32,055 nt of DNA, taken from contig LFRV01000033.1 of assembly GCA_001512485.1 (NCBI GenBank), positions 1 through 32,055 of the forward strand. Reading direction: 5' to 3'. The position numbers were made by a program, and so were the translations under genes. Below the pieces are notes generated by a model that was not told the origin of the DNA, made no database searches, and saw only the letters and a program-made list of their open reading frames with translations. Position 1 is the first letter of the stretch. Each line of letters opens with the position of its first letter. This DNA comes from Clostridiales bacterium DTU069 (GTDB lineage Bacteria; Bacillota; Clostridia; DSM-8532). Below are positions 24,571 through 32,055 of the stretch, one piece after another.

Positions 24571-26037
24571 CTAGCTTTCATCTCTTTCCTTAAGTTTTTC
24601 AATAAGCTTGTTATAGACTACGCGCAAACCGTTTCTGTCCTCGTCATCCAGTTGCTTTTTCCTTACCATTGTTCCCGTATATTTTCCGTTCTTAAAAGCA
24701 TAATAATGAACGTTATCGGGCGACGGAACAAGCTCAACGACAATCTTTTCGCCGCTGTGAAGTGTATAGGTTATTGTTACTTCAGGATTCTCGAGAACAG
24801 GTTCGACATCAAGAGCTACTTTGTTTACAAGAATGCCTATCGCTCCCTGGTAATACTTCTTAAATGCGCTTATATACTCCTCATCCTTTTCTCCCGTCAG
24901 CAGTATCCCGTTAAACTCATAAGTGCTTTTTTCGTCATCTTCCTTATCAACATTTATTTTGGAAATATCTGTCCTGCCGTCGATCTCTACCCGCATTTCG
25001 GCAACATCATTGATATTCTGCAAATGTACGAAAGAAGTAACAATTTCTTCAATCGGTTTATCAAGGAACGGGAAAGTGCTCCCGGGGATCGTGAATACAA
25101 GGTTTTCATCGTTCATAATCGCGTAGAAATACCCTTTCTCGGTCTTGCTCCCCAACGACAGCTTATAGGTGTTTTCTTTCGCCGTGTAGGTTAATACATA
25201 TGACGGGTTTTTAAGTCCGTATTTACCAAGATCTTCAACATTCTCATCAATATACTCAAACGCGGTTAATTCGCCAATATTCTCAAGTATAGTATAAATG
25301 CTTGAGAAGTTTGCCTCCGTTTCAATCGGATATGAAAGGAACCAGTTTCCCTGGCCGTCCGAAGTCGCATCAAAAACCTTCGCTCCTTTTCTTTCATAGC
25401 TTAACGCGGTGAAATCCTCCGGCACATACGGCTCATCATATAATTCCTTTTCTATCAGGTCAAGCTTTGTTTGCAATAATTTTTCAGCTTCGTAACTTCC
25501 GATTGTGTATACGGCAGGATCGCCTTCCTTCCGGGCATAATACGAGCCTCCTGTCGGTACTTCGTTTCCGACAAAAAGTACGTTTTGTGTGCCGTCCGTC
25601 AATATAAACGTAAGTTTAACCGGGCTGTCGAGACCGTATATCGAAAGGTCGGACGGGTTTTCTTCTATTATCTTTTTCGCTTTCAGCGTGTTAGCATTCC
25701 ACGCGATAGTGTCAATCGAACTCGAATTCGTCCTCATGTCTTCAGGTTCGACCGCTTCCCATAACTTTCGATCAACCGTCTTCTTCTCAACAGTTCCGTC
25801 TGATTTTACCTCTTCCTCCTCAATCTGTATTGTGACATAGCGGAACCAAAGCATTTCGTCTCCGCGTTCAATTTTTATCTCGACCAAATCATCCTTTTTA
25901 AAATTAAAGATTTCAATGCTGTCGTCCGTCTTATCGGTTTCATCTTTTTTTTCAGGCAGGTTATCGATAATAAAATACGCGGCGACAAGAACAACAAGCA
26001 CTATTGTCGGGATTATAAGCTTCTTAAAATTTCTCAC
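24571..26037 (-). CDS. DUF4340-type membrane-anchored protein of the Gld-like ABC operon
   Basis: A 488-aa protein with one N-terminal membrane helix (about 6-24, IPTIVLVVLVAAYFIID) and a long extracytoplasmic region made of repeated beta-rich units, as in DUF4340 proteins. Examples of the recurrent pattern are SIYGLDSPVKLTFILTDG and LGKYGLKNPSYVLTYTA, two related repeats about 130 residues apart. The start is best placed at the GTG at 26035-26037: AAGGAGG lies 8 nt upstream and the GTG overlaps the preceding TGA, so translation is coupled. A start seven codons earlier would sit inside that site. It is always linked to GldG-like auxiliary proteins, but its molecular role is unknown. Confidence 0.8.
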   Translation of the reverse strand: MRNFKKLIIPTIVLVVLVAAYFIIDNLPEKKDETDKTDDSIEIFNFKKDDLVEIKIERGDEMLWFRYVTIQIEEEEVKSDGTVEKKTVDRKLWEAVEPEDMRTNSSSIDTIAWNANTLKAKKIIEENPSDLSIYGLDSPVKLTFILTDGTQNVLFVGNEVPTGGSYYARKEGDPAVYTIGSYEAEKLLQTKLDLIEKELYDEPYVPEDFTALSYERKGAKVFDATSDGQGNWFLSYPIETEANFSSIYTILENIGELTAFEYIDENVEDLGKYGLKNPSYVLTYTAKENTYKLSLGSKTEKGYFYAIMNDENLVFTIPGSTFPFLDKPIEEIVTSFVHLQNINDVAEMRVEIDGRTDISKINVDKEDDEKSTYEFNGILLTGEKDEEYISAFKKYYQGAIGILVNKVALDVEPVLENPEVTITYTLHSGEKIVVELVPSPDNVHYYAFKNGKYTGTMVRKKQLDDEDRNGLRVVYNKLIEKLKERDES

Positions 26038-27494
26038 AGATGACGCCTCCTTAACCATACAAATACTCCTATGCCGATTATAAGGAGAGGTACAACTATT
26101 ATAAGAACTATCCCAAGTACTACAATTATCTGATTTGTTATAGTCGGAATCCGCGGAGTAGTGTATTTTTTAACCGGGATATAAACATCAGCTTCTTTCT
26201 CGAGAATTTTGTTTATCCCGTTAATCAGTAATTTCTTGCCGTTGCCCGTAGTATCCGCTGTTTTATCGGAAACGAAGTTGGCATTACCAAAAACAATAGT
26301 CCAGCTTTTTTTAAGACGTCCGGCATGTTCTACCGCAACGCCGACATTCAACGGCCCCTGCTTATCTTCGCTTTCTCCTTCAAGAGACTTCCCGATTGCT
26401 TGGGTAGAAGTTGAAAGAAGCACCTGCGGTTTTATCCATTCTTTTTCATTTATCAGGATATCAATGCTTCTGGCGTTAAATATGCTTATTGTCAGTTTGC
26501 CCGGATCAAGAGGCGCATTAATGCTGTTGTCCTCCACAGTCGGAATAAAATAATACGGCTGGCCGAAGTATGACCTGTTTTCCGCCAACTCGAATATAAC
26601 ATCATATCCCAACGCAATATTGTATTCGGACAGGAAATCTTCAAAATTTGCAAACTTAACATTACTTTGGGGAGGATCGAACAGGAATACCGTGCTGCCT
26701 CCGTTTTCCGAGTATACCGTTAGTTTCTCCTTTTCATCAATCGTCAAGTCCTGCAAGGGATTCGCGAAAATAACAAGTGACGCGTCTTCCGGGACGGCTT
26801 CCACTGCCGCAAGGTATATCTTTTTTATTTCATATCCGTTCAATTCCAAATCCGATTTTAAATCGCTGAAATCATTGTCCGGATCGCCTTCACCGTGTCC
26901 TTCGGTAAAATATATTACAGGAATATCGTCAGAAGTAACATAGCGGATTGCACCCGTAAAAGCATATTCGGCGTTTAATCCCGTAAGGTAGTAACCGGTA
27001 TATGTCTGGGAGTCAAAAGTATATTCAAAGATGTCCGACGATGACAATACCTTTGCTCTTTTGCCGCTTCTCACGACAAAATCATAATTCGACACGCCGA
27101 GCACGCCCTGGGGATCGAGTTCATTTTGTATATACGCCGGATTTTTCGCAGGATCTACATATTTTATCTTAATCTTGCTGCTTTTGTTTTCATACTGTTT
27201 GATAAATTCAATTACCTGGCCGTATTGTGTAGACTCCATCGTTTTCTCGTCGAACAGGCCGATTATTTCAACTTCAGTATCAAGCTCCCTCAGTACTTCA
27301 GCGGTTGTTTCGCCGATACTGTAAAGCTTATTGCTTGTAAGGTCAATTTTAAGCTTATCCCTTAATTTCGTCCCGCTTACAATGGTATTAAGCAAAATAG
27401 CCGCAGCTATTACAATCGCCGTAAGAATAAAGGAATATGAACCGAAGCGCAGGCTTCTTTTATTTAAAATTTCTTTAAAATCTATTTTTTTCAT
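26034..27494 (-). CDS. GldG-like ABC transporter auxiliary protein
   Basis: A 486-aa protein with transmembrane helices near both ends (about 19-37 and 455-480) and a large external domain. The N-terminal region has LTSNKLYSIGETTAEVL, and the core has YFTEGHGEGDPDNDF, both typical of GldG/ABC_transp_aux proteins. In Bacteroidetes GldG joins GldA and GldF in a gliding-related ABC complex; in Firmicutes the function is unknown. Two starts are possible: this ATG (27492-27494) behind GGGGTGAT, or a GTG three codons upstream (27501-27503) that overlaps the permease stop by 4 bp and has GGAG 6 nt before it. The protein hardly changes either way. Confidence 0.82.
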   Translation of the reverse strand: MKKIDFKEILNKRSLRFGSYSFILTAIVIAAAILLNTIVSGTKLRDKLKIDLTSNKLYSIGETTAEVLRELDTEVEIIGLFDEKTMESTQYGQVIEFIKQYENKSSKIKIKYVDPAKNPAYIQNELDPQGVLGVSNYDFVVRSGKRAKVLSSSDIFEYTFDSQTYTGYYLTGLNAEYAFTGAIRYVTSDDIPVIYFTEGHGEGDPDNDFSDLKSDLELNGYEIKKIYLAAVEAVPEDASLVIFANPLQDLTIDEKEKLTVYSENGGSTVFLFDPPQSNVKFANFEDFLSEYNIALGYDVIFELAENRSYFGQPYYFIPTVEDNSINAPLDPGKLTISIFNARSIDILINEKEWIKPQVLLSTSTQAIGKSLEGESEDKQGPLNVGVAVEHAGRLKKSWTIVFGNANFVSDKTADTTGNGKKLLINGINKILEKEADVYIPVKKYTTPRIPTITNQIIVVLGIVLIIVVPLLIIGIGVFVWLRRRHL

Positions 27495-27499
27495 ATTAA

Positions 27500-28210
27500 T
27501 CACCCCTGACTCCAGCGTCTTTTATCAATCACTCTTGTTGTTAGGAAAAGAAACACCGCGGTAAAGCTCAGATAATAAATTATCGAGGTTATGTCAAGAA
27601 TTCCGGAATTCAAATCCTCATACCGTGACAGCAGAGAAAAAATTCCGAGAATATTCGCGAGAACCCCTCCTACATAACTTGCGATTGGATCGACGAGGTG
27701 TATTACAAGCAGTATAACAAACCCGATAATTGCCGCAACAATCTGGTTCTCGGTTAATGATGAAGCGAAAACACCCACCGCGATAAAAGACATGCCGATA
27801 AGAAGAAAAGCAAGATATCCCCCCAACAGCATAGGTATTTCCATTTTACCACCCAGTGCAGCTATAACAATCGGGTAAGTAAACGTTAATACATAGATAA
27901 CAAGAAAAACAGTCAGCGACGCAAGATATTTCCCTATAACTATTTCATAAACCTCGACAGGGGACGTAACCAGCATCACTTCCGTACCGCTCTTCCGGTC
28001 TTCGGTCAATATTCTCATTGTCAGAATAGGAATTATAAATGTCAAAAGGAATATAGTGTTGCCGAGCAGGGTGTTCATCTCAGCATACCTGCCCGCTATC
28101 GTGCCGAATGTGTAATATATTGATAAAACAAGAAATGACAAGCTTATAAGCACATATGCTATAGGCTGGTAAAAATAGGCCTGTACTTCACGTTTCCATA
28201 TAGCCCACAT
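27500..28210 (-). CDS. ABC-2 type permease (GldF-like)
   Basis: A 236-aa membrane protein with six hydrophobic helices and the ABC-2 layout: an N-terminal amphipathic start (MWAIWKREVQAYFYQP), then FLLTFIIPILTMRILTEDRKSGTEVMLVTSPV, which is the coupling region, and YLAFLLIGMSFIAVGVFASSLTENQIVAA. It forms the channel of an exporter or a mechanically acting ABC complex with the ATPase encoded one base upstream. The Shine-Dalgarno lies inside the end of the ATPase gene. The substrate is not predictable. Confidence 0.88.
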   Translation of the reverse strand: MWAIWKREVQAYFYQPIAYVLISLSFLVLSIYYTFGTIAGRYAEMNTLLGNTIFLLTFIIPILTMRILTEDRKSGTEVMLVTSPVEVYEIVIGKYLASLTVFLVIYVLTFTYPIVIAALGGKMEIPMLLGGYLAFLLIGMSFIAVGVFASSLTENQIVAAIIGFVILLVIHLVDPIASYVGGVLANILGIFSLLSRYEDLNSGILDITSIIYYLSFTAVFLFLTTRVIDKRRWSQG

Positions 28211-28211
28211 A

Positions 28212-29162
28212 TCAGTTTACCTCCTTTTCCTCGGTTGTTAACTGCAGGAATATATCTTCAAGGGACATAGAAAGCGACTTCAGTTCAAGAATCGGGTAAC
28301 CATATTCAGCCAGCTTGTGGAAAACCGGTTTCCTGACATCAATTTCCTTATCGGCTTCAATTATATAACTGAATTCGTTATCCCTGCTCTTGTTCTGAAC
28401 TTCAATGTCAATAATGCCGTAAACCTGCTGAAGCAATTCTTTAACCTTCTTGTCGGGCCCGGCTATCGTTATTGTAAATTTCGAATAATCGACAAGATTC
28501 TTTGAAAGCTGTTCGGGCGTATCTTCCGCAACAATTTTACCTTTATTGATAATAACGACACGTTCGCATACCGCGCTGACCTCGGGCAGAATATGCGAAC
28601 TGAGTATAATTGTATGAGTCTTTCCCAATGCCTTTATAAGTTTCCTGATTTCGATAATTTGTTTCGGGTCAAGACCCACCGTAGGCTCATCCAGTATCAG
28701 CACTTCCGGGGCGCCCACAAGAGCTTGGGCCAGGCCGACTCTCTGCCTGTAACCCTTTGAAAGGTTTCTGATTAAACGGTGTTGGACATGCGTGATTTTA
28801 ACCAGCTCCATAATGTCATTTTTCTGGCTTTTCCATATTTTTTTGTCTACTTCTTTCAATGAAGCTGAAAAATCGAGATAGTCTTTTACCGTCATATCAA
28901 GGTATAAGGGAGGATGTTCCGGCATATAACCGATTCTCTTTTTTACTTCGCGCGGATGATCCATAATATCATAGCCGCTTACTCTGACGGTGCCGGACGT
29001 AGATGGGATATATCCCGTAACAATGTTCATAGTGGTGGTTTTCCCAGCCCCGTTCGGTCCGAGGAAACCAAGGATTTCTCCCTTTTCGACGGTAAAACTC
29101 ACGTCCTCAACAGCTCTGATTTCGCCGTAATGCTTTGTGAGGTTTTGAATCTCTATCATCAT
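28212..29162 (-). CDS. ABC transporter ATP-binding protein (GldA/CcmA-like)
   Basis: A 316-aa ABC ATPase with Walker A GPNGAGKTTT, Q-loop near GYMPEHPPLYLD, the signature read as NLSKGYRQRVGLAQAL, Walker B VLILDEPTVGLDP and the H-loop LSSHILPEV. The C-terminal roughly 90 residues form the small regulatory domain usual in GldA and NatA-type ATPases. The ATG at 29160-29162 follows AGGAGGAAT; a second ATG is the next codon. It is the first gene of the four-gene operon ATPase-permease-GldG-DUF4340, which is tightly spaced throughout. Confidence 0.93.
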   Translation of the reverse strand: MMIEIQNLTKHYGEIRAVEDVSFTVEKGEILGFLGPNGAGKTTTMNIVTGYIPSTSGTVRVSGYDIMDHPREVKKRIGYMPEHPPLYLDMTVKDYLDFSASLKEVDKKIWKSQKNDIMELVKITHVQHRLIRNLSKGYRQRVGLAQALVGAPEVLILDEPTVGLDPKQIIEIRKLIKALGKTHTIILSSHILPEVSAVCERVVIINKGKIVAEDTPEQLSKNLVDYSKFTITIAGPDKKVKELLQQVYGIIDIEVQNKSRDNEFSYIIEADKEIDVRKPVFHKLAEYGYPILELKSLSMSLEDIFLQLTTEEKEVN

Positions 29163-29235
29163 ATTCCTCCTATCTGTCACAAAATTTTTAGTGACTATTA
29201 ATTGAAATGCACGTAAAAATGGGACTTATCTGACT

Positions 29236-29264
29236 ATCTTATTATGTAGCATTCTTTTGAACAA
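29236..29264 (-). promoter_or_regulatory. Candidate promoter of the ABC/GldG operon
   Basis: TTGTTC (29259-29264) and TAAGAT (29236-29241) are 17 nt apart on the minus strand, about 75 bp upstream of the ATPase start and just past the terminator of the preceding transcript. Confidence 0.35.
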
Positions 29265-29280
29265 AATATGAACAAATTGT

Positions 29281-29318
29281 AAAAAAGGAGAGAAAGCAAC
29301 TGCTTTCTCTCCTTTTTT
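29281..29318. terminator. Strong symmetrical intrinsic terminator
   Basis: Perfect 18-bp arms, AAAAAAGGAGAGAAAGCA (29281-29298) and TGCTTTCTCTCCTTTTTT (29301-29318), with a 2-base loop; the end of the stem supplies the T run in both directions. On the minus strand it ends the transcript coming from yhaM, about 330 nt after that gene's stop codon, so the repeat cluster between them should be part of the 3' untranslated RNA. Confidence 0.85.
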
Positions 29319-29356
29319 CAGGTTATTATACGCATTATTTTCCGTAAATTTGCAAA

Positions 29357-29647
29357 CGTCCGTACCAGGACCCGCGGAAATAACGCAATAACACAGCGGG
29401 TGGCTCGGATGATTTCGGTGACGACAGGCGACATGCTCCAAAGCCCTTCTGCCTATAGGCAACTGTGGAGCGGGCTATTGAGCGACCCGGGATATGGAGA
29501 CCGCTGTGTGATTACAGTATAGGAACGGAAGCGTGCTGTCGGTAGGTGCTTTGTCGCCCTAGGAAACGAAACACCCGAGCCAGGACCCGCGGAAATAAGG
29601 CAATAACACATTGGGTTGCTCAAGTTTTCGGCGACAACGGCGTTGCT
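29357..29647. repeat. Mosaic palindromic repeat cluster, X5-Y-X6
   Basis: X5 has left arm 29357-29376, loop AAATAACGCAATAACACA and right arm 29396-29436. The linker has the Y core at 29467-29502 with two substitutions relative to the other three copies, and a central part (29503-29546) unlike the other Y copies. X6 has left arm 29547-29591, loop AAATAAGGCAATAACACA, and a diverged right arm 29611-29646. The cluster ends one base before the yhaM stop codon (29648-29650). No H insert is present, so this is the simplest form of the element. Confidence 0.85.
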
Positions 29648-30601
29648 TTATAAATCCGTGTTGTACAATTTCCTCTTGTCGAGAGACCATACGGGCTCCG
29701 AAAAACTCCCCTTATCAACATTTTTCAGCGCGTTTTCGAAATCATATACCCGCGCATCAATCATGTCAATATAGTGCAGCAGTTCGGCCTCAAGAATCAA
29801 CGGCTTTTTCGGGCTGCCGTATTCGGGCTCATAATGATGCGACGCGACCATGTGCTGCAGTATGATGATTACTTCTTCGGAAATGCCAAGGCTTCTGCCG
29901 GCGTTCTCAATTTCATTTATTCCCATAATCAAATGGCCGAGAAGCTGTCCCTTTTTGGAGTATTCGGAAAAACCAAGCGTATTGGACTCAAGTTCACCTA
30001 TTTTCGCAAGGTCATGCAGCAGCACTCCGGCATATAACAAATCCGGATTTACATTTTCATATACCTGGCTGATTTTATCCGATAAATGCAGCATCCTGTA
30101 AATATGGTACAGCAAACCGCCCCTTATCGAGTGGTGAAGTGAACGCGCCGCAGGGTAATACAGCAGCCTGTCTTCCTTATCCTTTAGCATTTTTAAAACA
30201 AGCCGTTTTATTTCGTCATTCCGGATCCTTTCCGCATATGAGTATATCTCTTTCAACATGACCTCGGAAGGTATCGGCGCCGACGGTACAAATTTATCAA
30301 TTTCCTTTTGATCTTCGGGATCGGCAACGCGAATTTTCTGTATATTAAGCTGCATATTTTCTTTCCAGCATTCTACTTTTGCATTAACATAATAAAGCAT
30401 GTTCAACGGCATATTAAGAAACATATCCTCGGTTGCATCCCATAACTTACCGTTAATTTCCCCCGTGTTGTCGGAAAAGGTTAAATCAAGATAGTATTTC
30501 CTGTTCGAAGCCTCTTTTAACTCTTTTCTTCGCAGAATATATATGCCGTTGATAATTTCATCCTGTTTCAAATCCTTTACCGGAATTCCATTGAATCTCA
30601 T
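29648..30601 (-). CDS. yhaM: 3'-5' exoribonuclease, YhaM family
   Basis: A 317-aa protein with an N-terminal OB-fold nucleic-acid-binding domain (about 10-95; YYLDLTFSDNTGEINGKLWD) and a C-terminal HD phosphohydrolase domain. Metal-site residues visible are H156 and H157, H166, the HD pair H196-D197 in LLHDLAKIGE, H223, H250 and H255. This domain order and length match YhaM of Bacillus subtilis, a Mn-dependent 3'-5' exonuclease acting on RNA and single-stranded DNA. I use the ATG at 30599-30601, 5 nt after GGAGG; a start four codons upstream overlaps that site. It is 57 bp downstream of the HD-GYP gene, so both may share a promoter. Its stop codon abuts the repeat cluster. Confidence 0.9.
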   Translation of the reverse strand: MRFNGIPVKDLKQDEIINGIYILRRKELKEASNRKYYLDLTFSDNTGEINGKLWDATEDMFLNMPLNMLYYVNAKVECWKENMQLNIQKIRVADPEDQKEIDKFVPSAPIPSEVMLKEIYSYAERIRNDEIKRLVLKMLKDKEDRLLYYPAARSLHHSIRGGLLYHIYRMLHLSDKISQVYENVNPDLLYAGVLLHDLAKIGELESNTLGFSEYSKKGQLLGHLIMGINEIENAGRSLGISEEVIIILQHMVASHHYEPEYGSPKKPLILEAELLHYIDMIDARVYDFENALKNVDKGSFSEPVWSLDKRKLYNTDL

Positions 30602-30658
30602 TTTCCCCTCCATAAAAATTCCATATCCAAAGCACGAAAAAGCTCACCAGCCTTGACG

Positions 30659-31723
30659 CTAGATGTCCCAAACATCCGTTATGCGGCATTGAAGATTTTG
30701 AGCCAAATCAAGTTCCCTCTGCTTGGAAAGCATTTTCCCATCTTTTCCCATAACTACTCTGACGGTTGGTCTTGTGGGAAACCTTTTGTTGTATTTGGAC
30801 ACTAATCCTTTTTCTCCGGTATTGAGAATTACGGCCGTTCCGACGGGATAATACGCAATAAACCGAATAAACACATCGACGACTTCCTGATCAAAATGAT
30901 GTGAACCAAGAGATGTAATATAATCAATAACCTCATGGGGCATCAGCTTTTTCCTGTAAATCCTGTCAGACGTAAGAGCGTCGTAGACATCGGAAACTGC
31001 GACTATTCTGGCCGCTTTATGTATATTGTCGTCTTTAAGCTGATACGGATAACCACTTCCGTCAATGCGTTCATGATGTTCAAGGGCGATATATGAAGCA
31101 GTCATGCTAATACCGCTCGTATTTTTAAGTATTTCATACCCGTAATACGTATGCTTTTTTATTTCTTCAAATTCTTCCGAAGTAAGCTGATATGGTTTTT
31201 TCAGAATATCATTGGGAACCATAACCTTGCCGATATCATGCAGGATTGAACCAACACCGAGTTCACGGAGCCTATCACCACTGTAACCAAGGCCGATTCC
31301 GATAATCAGTGAAAGGATACATACGTTGACGCTGTGGGAAAAAGTATAATCATCTACGGATCTTATATCGCAAAGATTTGCTATTATGTCTTTGTTTGCG
31401 AGTATGCTGGAAATTATCTTATCAACGATTTCCATGACCTTCCGCCCGTCAATGCTTGTTTTTACGGACGGTTTTGTCATCATTGCTTTTACCATCTGCT
31501 TGGCTTCGTAAACAATTTCTTCCCTTACAACCTCAGGTACCTGTATGTCCTTTGATATTTCGTCCTCAATGTATATTTCACTAATCCGATTGGCCTGAAG
31601 TTTCCTTTTGTATTCTTCTGTAATTTCCATTCCGGCAGCGAGCAATACTTTTCCATCAAGGGACATTATCGTTTTAGCAAGTATCGCCCCGGCCCGGACT
31701 TTATCCAGGGAAACCCTCCGCAC
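30659..31723 (-). CDS. HD-GYP domain protein, probable c-di-GMP phosphodiesterase
   Basis: A 354-aa protein with an N-terminal DUF3391-like beta domain (about 1-60, starting RRVSLDKVRAGAILAKTI) and a complete HD-GYP domain. H162-D163 and K166 lie in LHDIGK, H191 follows in IKKHTYYGYEIL, and H216, H217, E218 and the GYP signature are in HHERIDGSGYP, with the later SDVYDALTSDR. All expected metal ligands are present, so hydrolysis of cyclic di-GMP is likely; no sensor or receiver domain is fused. The start is uncertain: I prefer the GTG at 31721-31723 behind GGAGGG (10 nt), which gives a family-like N-terminus. A TTG seven codons upstream lacks a site. Confidence 0.88.
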   Translation of the reverse strand: MRRVSLDKVRAGAILAKTIMSLDGKVLLAAGMEITEEYKRKLQANRISEIYIEDEISKDIQVPEVVREEIVYEAKQMVKAMMTKPSVKTSIDGRKVMEIVDKIISSILANKDIIANLCDIRSVDDYTFSHSVNVCILSLIIGIGLGYSGDRLRELGVGSILHDIGKVMVPNDILKKPYQLTSEEFEEIKKHTYYGYEILKNTSGISMTASYIALEHHERIDGSGYPYQLKDDNIHKAARIVAVSDVYDALTSDRIYRKKLMPHEVIDYITSLGSHHFDQEVVDVFIRFIAYYPVGTAVILNTGEKGLVSKYNKRFPTRPTVRVVMGKDGKMLSKQRELDLAQNLQCRITDVWDI

Positions 31724-31781
31724 CTGCAGTTGCCCTCCCAACAAGACAAATAAAGTAAGATAATCTAATATATTTATCGGC

Positions 31782-31930
31782 CTACTGATATAGCATATTA
31801 ATAAGACAGGTGAGCACGGCAGCCCCCGTAAGGATACCGGACAAACCAGAAATCAATAAGCTACACAGACAGTTCTCTTTTTATTCTGCCGGCCGGGTTT
31901 GAAGATAGTCTGCTGCTGAGTATTTGACAT
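31782..31930 (-). other. Possible small membrane protein gene split by a one-base shift
   Basis: An ATG at 31928-31930 opens 25 codons (MSNTQQQTIFKPGRQNKKRT and five more) ending at TGA (31853-31855). In the next frame, up to TAG at 31782-31784, is a strongly hydrophobic segment, LLISGLSGILTGAAVLTCL. Adding one A to the A5 run after the QN codons joins them into a 49-aa protein with a polar N-terminus and a C-terminal membrane helix. There is no clear Shine-Dalgarno. The frame may be accidental; a structured leader for the HD-GYP gene is the alternative. Confidence 0.35.
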
Positions 31931-31952
31931 ATTACACATATTATTTTAGGTT

Positions 31953-31981
31953 ATTTTAGCACAAAGCAAAAACCTTGTCAA
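31953..31981 (-). promoter_or_regulatory. Sigma-A promoter for the HD-GYP locus
   Basis: TTGACA (31976-31981) and TAAAAT (31953-31958) on the minus strand are separated by 17 nt, a near-consensus promoter. It predicts a transcript starting near 31946, with about 220 nt before the HD-GYP start, in which the possible small gene lies. Nothing recognisable was seen from 31982 to the window end. Confidence 0.7.
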
Positions 31982-32055
31982 AATTTGTTTAAAACATGCG
32001 TTTTGCGTTGTTCACTCTTTTTATTTTTAAAGACCTAAAAAAACAGGTATATAAC

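Overview
The window looks like a chromosomal piece of an anaerobic, low-to-moderate GC member of the Clostridia, close in gene content to Acetivibrio/Ruminiclostridium-type cellulolytic clostridia. The basis is gene content and not a database match: a multi-subunit electron-bifurcating [FeFe] hydrogenase, the dapL route to meso-diaminopimelate, MurT/GatD peptidoglycan amidation, a glutamate 2,3-aminomutase, a DNA polymerase I with a decayed proofreading domain, and AGGAGG-type ribosome binding sites. Most genes lie on the minus strand. No tRNA, rRNA, CRISPR array or transposase gene was seen.

Layout. 0.2-1.4 kb: a family-4 glycosyltransferase (-). 1.55-2.77 kb: CCA-adding enzyme (+), convergent with class II fructose-bisphosphate aldolase (-) across a terminator. 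4.1-8.4 kb: a minus-strand run of polA, coaE, a lytic transglycosylase and an unrecognised 105-aa protein. 9.2-10.8 kb: an ECF sigma factor with its membrane anti-sigma factor. 11.2-13.4 kb (+): murT-gatD. 13.4-15.5 kb (-): dapF-dapL. 16.2-17.4 kb (-): glutamate 2,3-aminomutase, with its first codons displaced by a frameshift in an A7 run. 17.9-19.6 kb: a vitamin-type ECF transporter S component (+), convergent with an AEC permease (-). 19.8-24.3 kb (-): hydrogenase operon hydC, a small [2Fe-2S] protein, hydB, hydA, behind a promoter overlapped by Rex-like operators. 24.6-29.2 kb (-): an ABC transporter operon with GldG-like and DUF4340 proteins. 29.6-31.7 kb (-): YhaM-type exoribonuclease and an HD-GYP phosphodiesterase.

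The most unusual content is a family of GC-rich, mosaic, palindromic intergenic repeats at four places (about 165-224, 8541-9211, 15719-16200 and 29357-29647). They alternate a long imperfect hairpin (called X here) with a linker (Y) holding a 36-bp core that is identical in three copies. All four clusters begin within about 0-10 bp of the stop codon of a minus-strand gene, and the one at 29.4 kb lies between that stop codon and a strong terminator. Three X loops carry a second, AT-rich hairpin element (H) in successive stages of internal deletion. The arrangement resembles enterobacterial REP/BIME repeats, but I do not recognise the sequence family.

Regulatory features read directly from sequence include sigma-A promoters for dapF-dapL, eam, hyd and the HD-GYP locus; a roughly 210-nt structured leader before eam; and a polA leader hairpin whose 5' arm also complements the polA Shine-Dalgarno.
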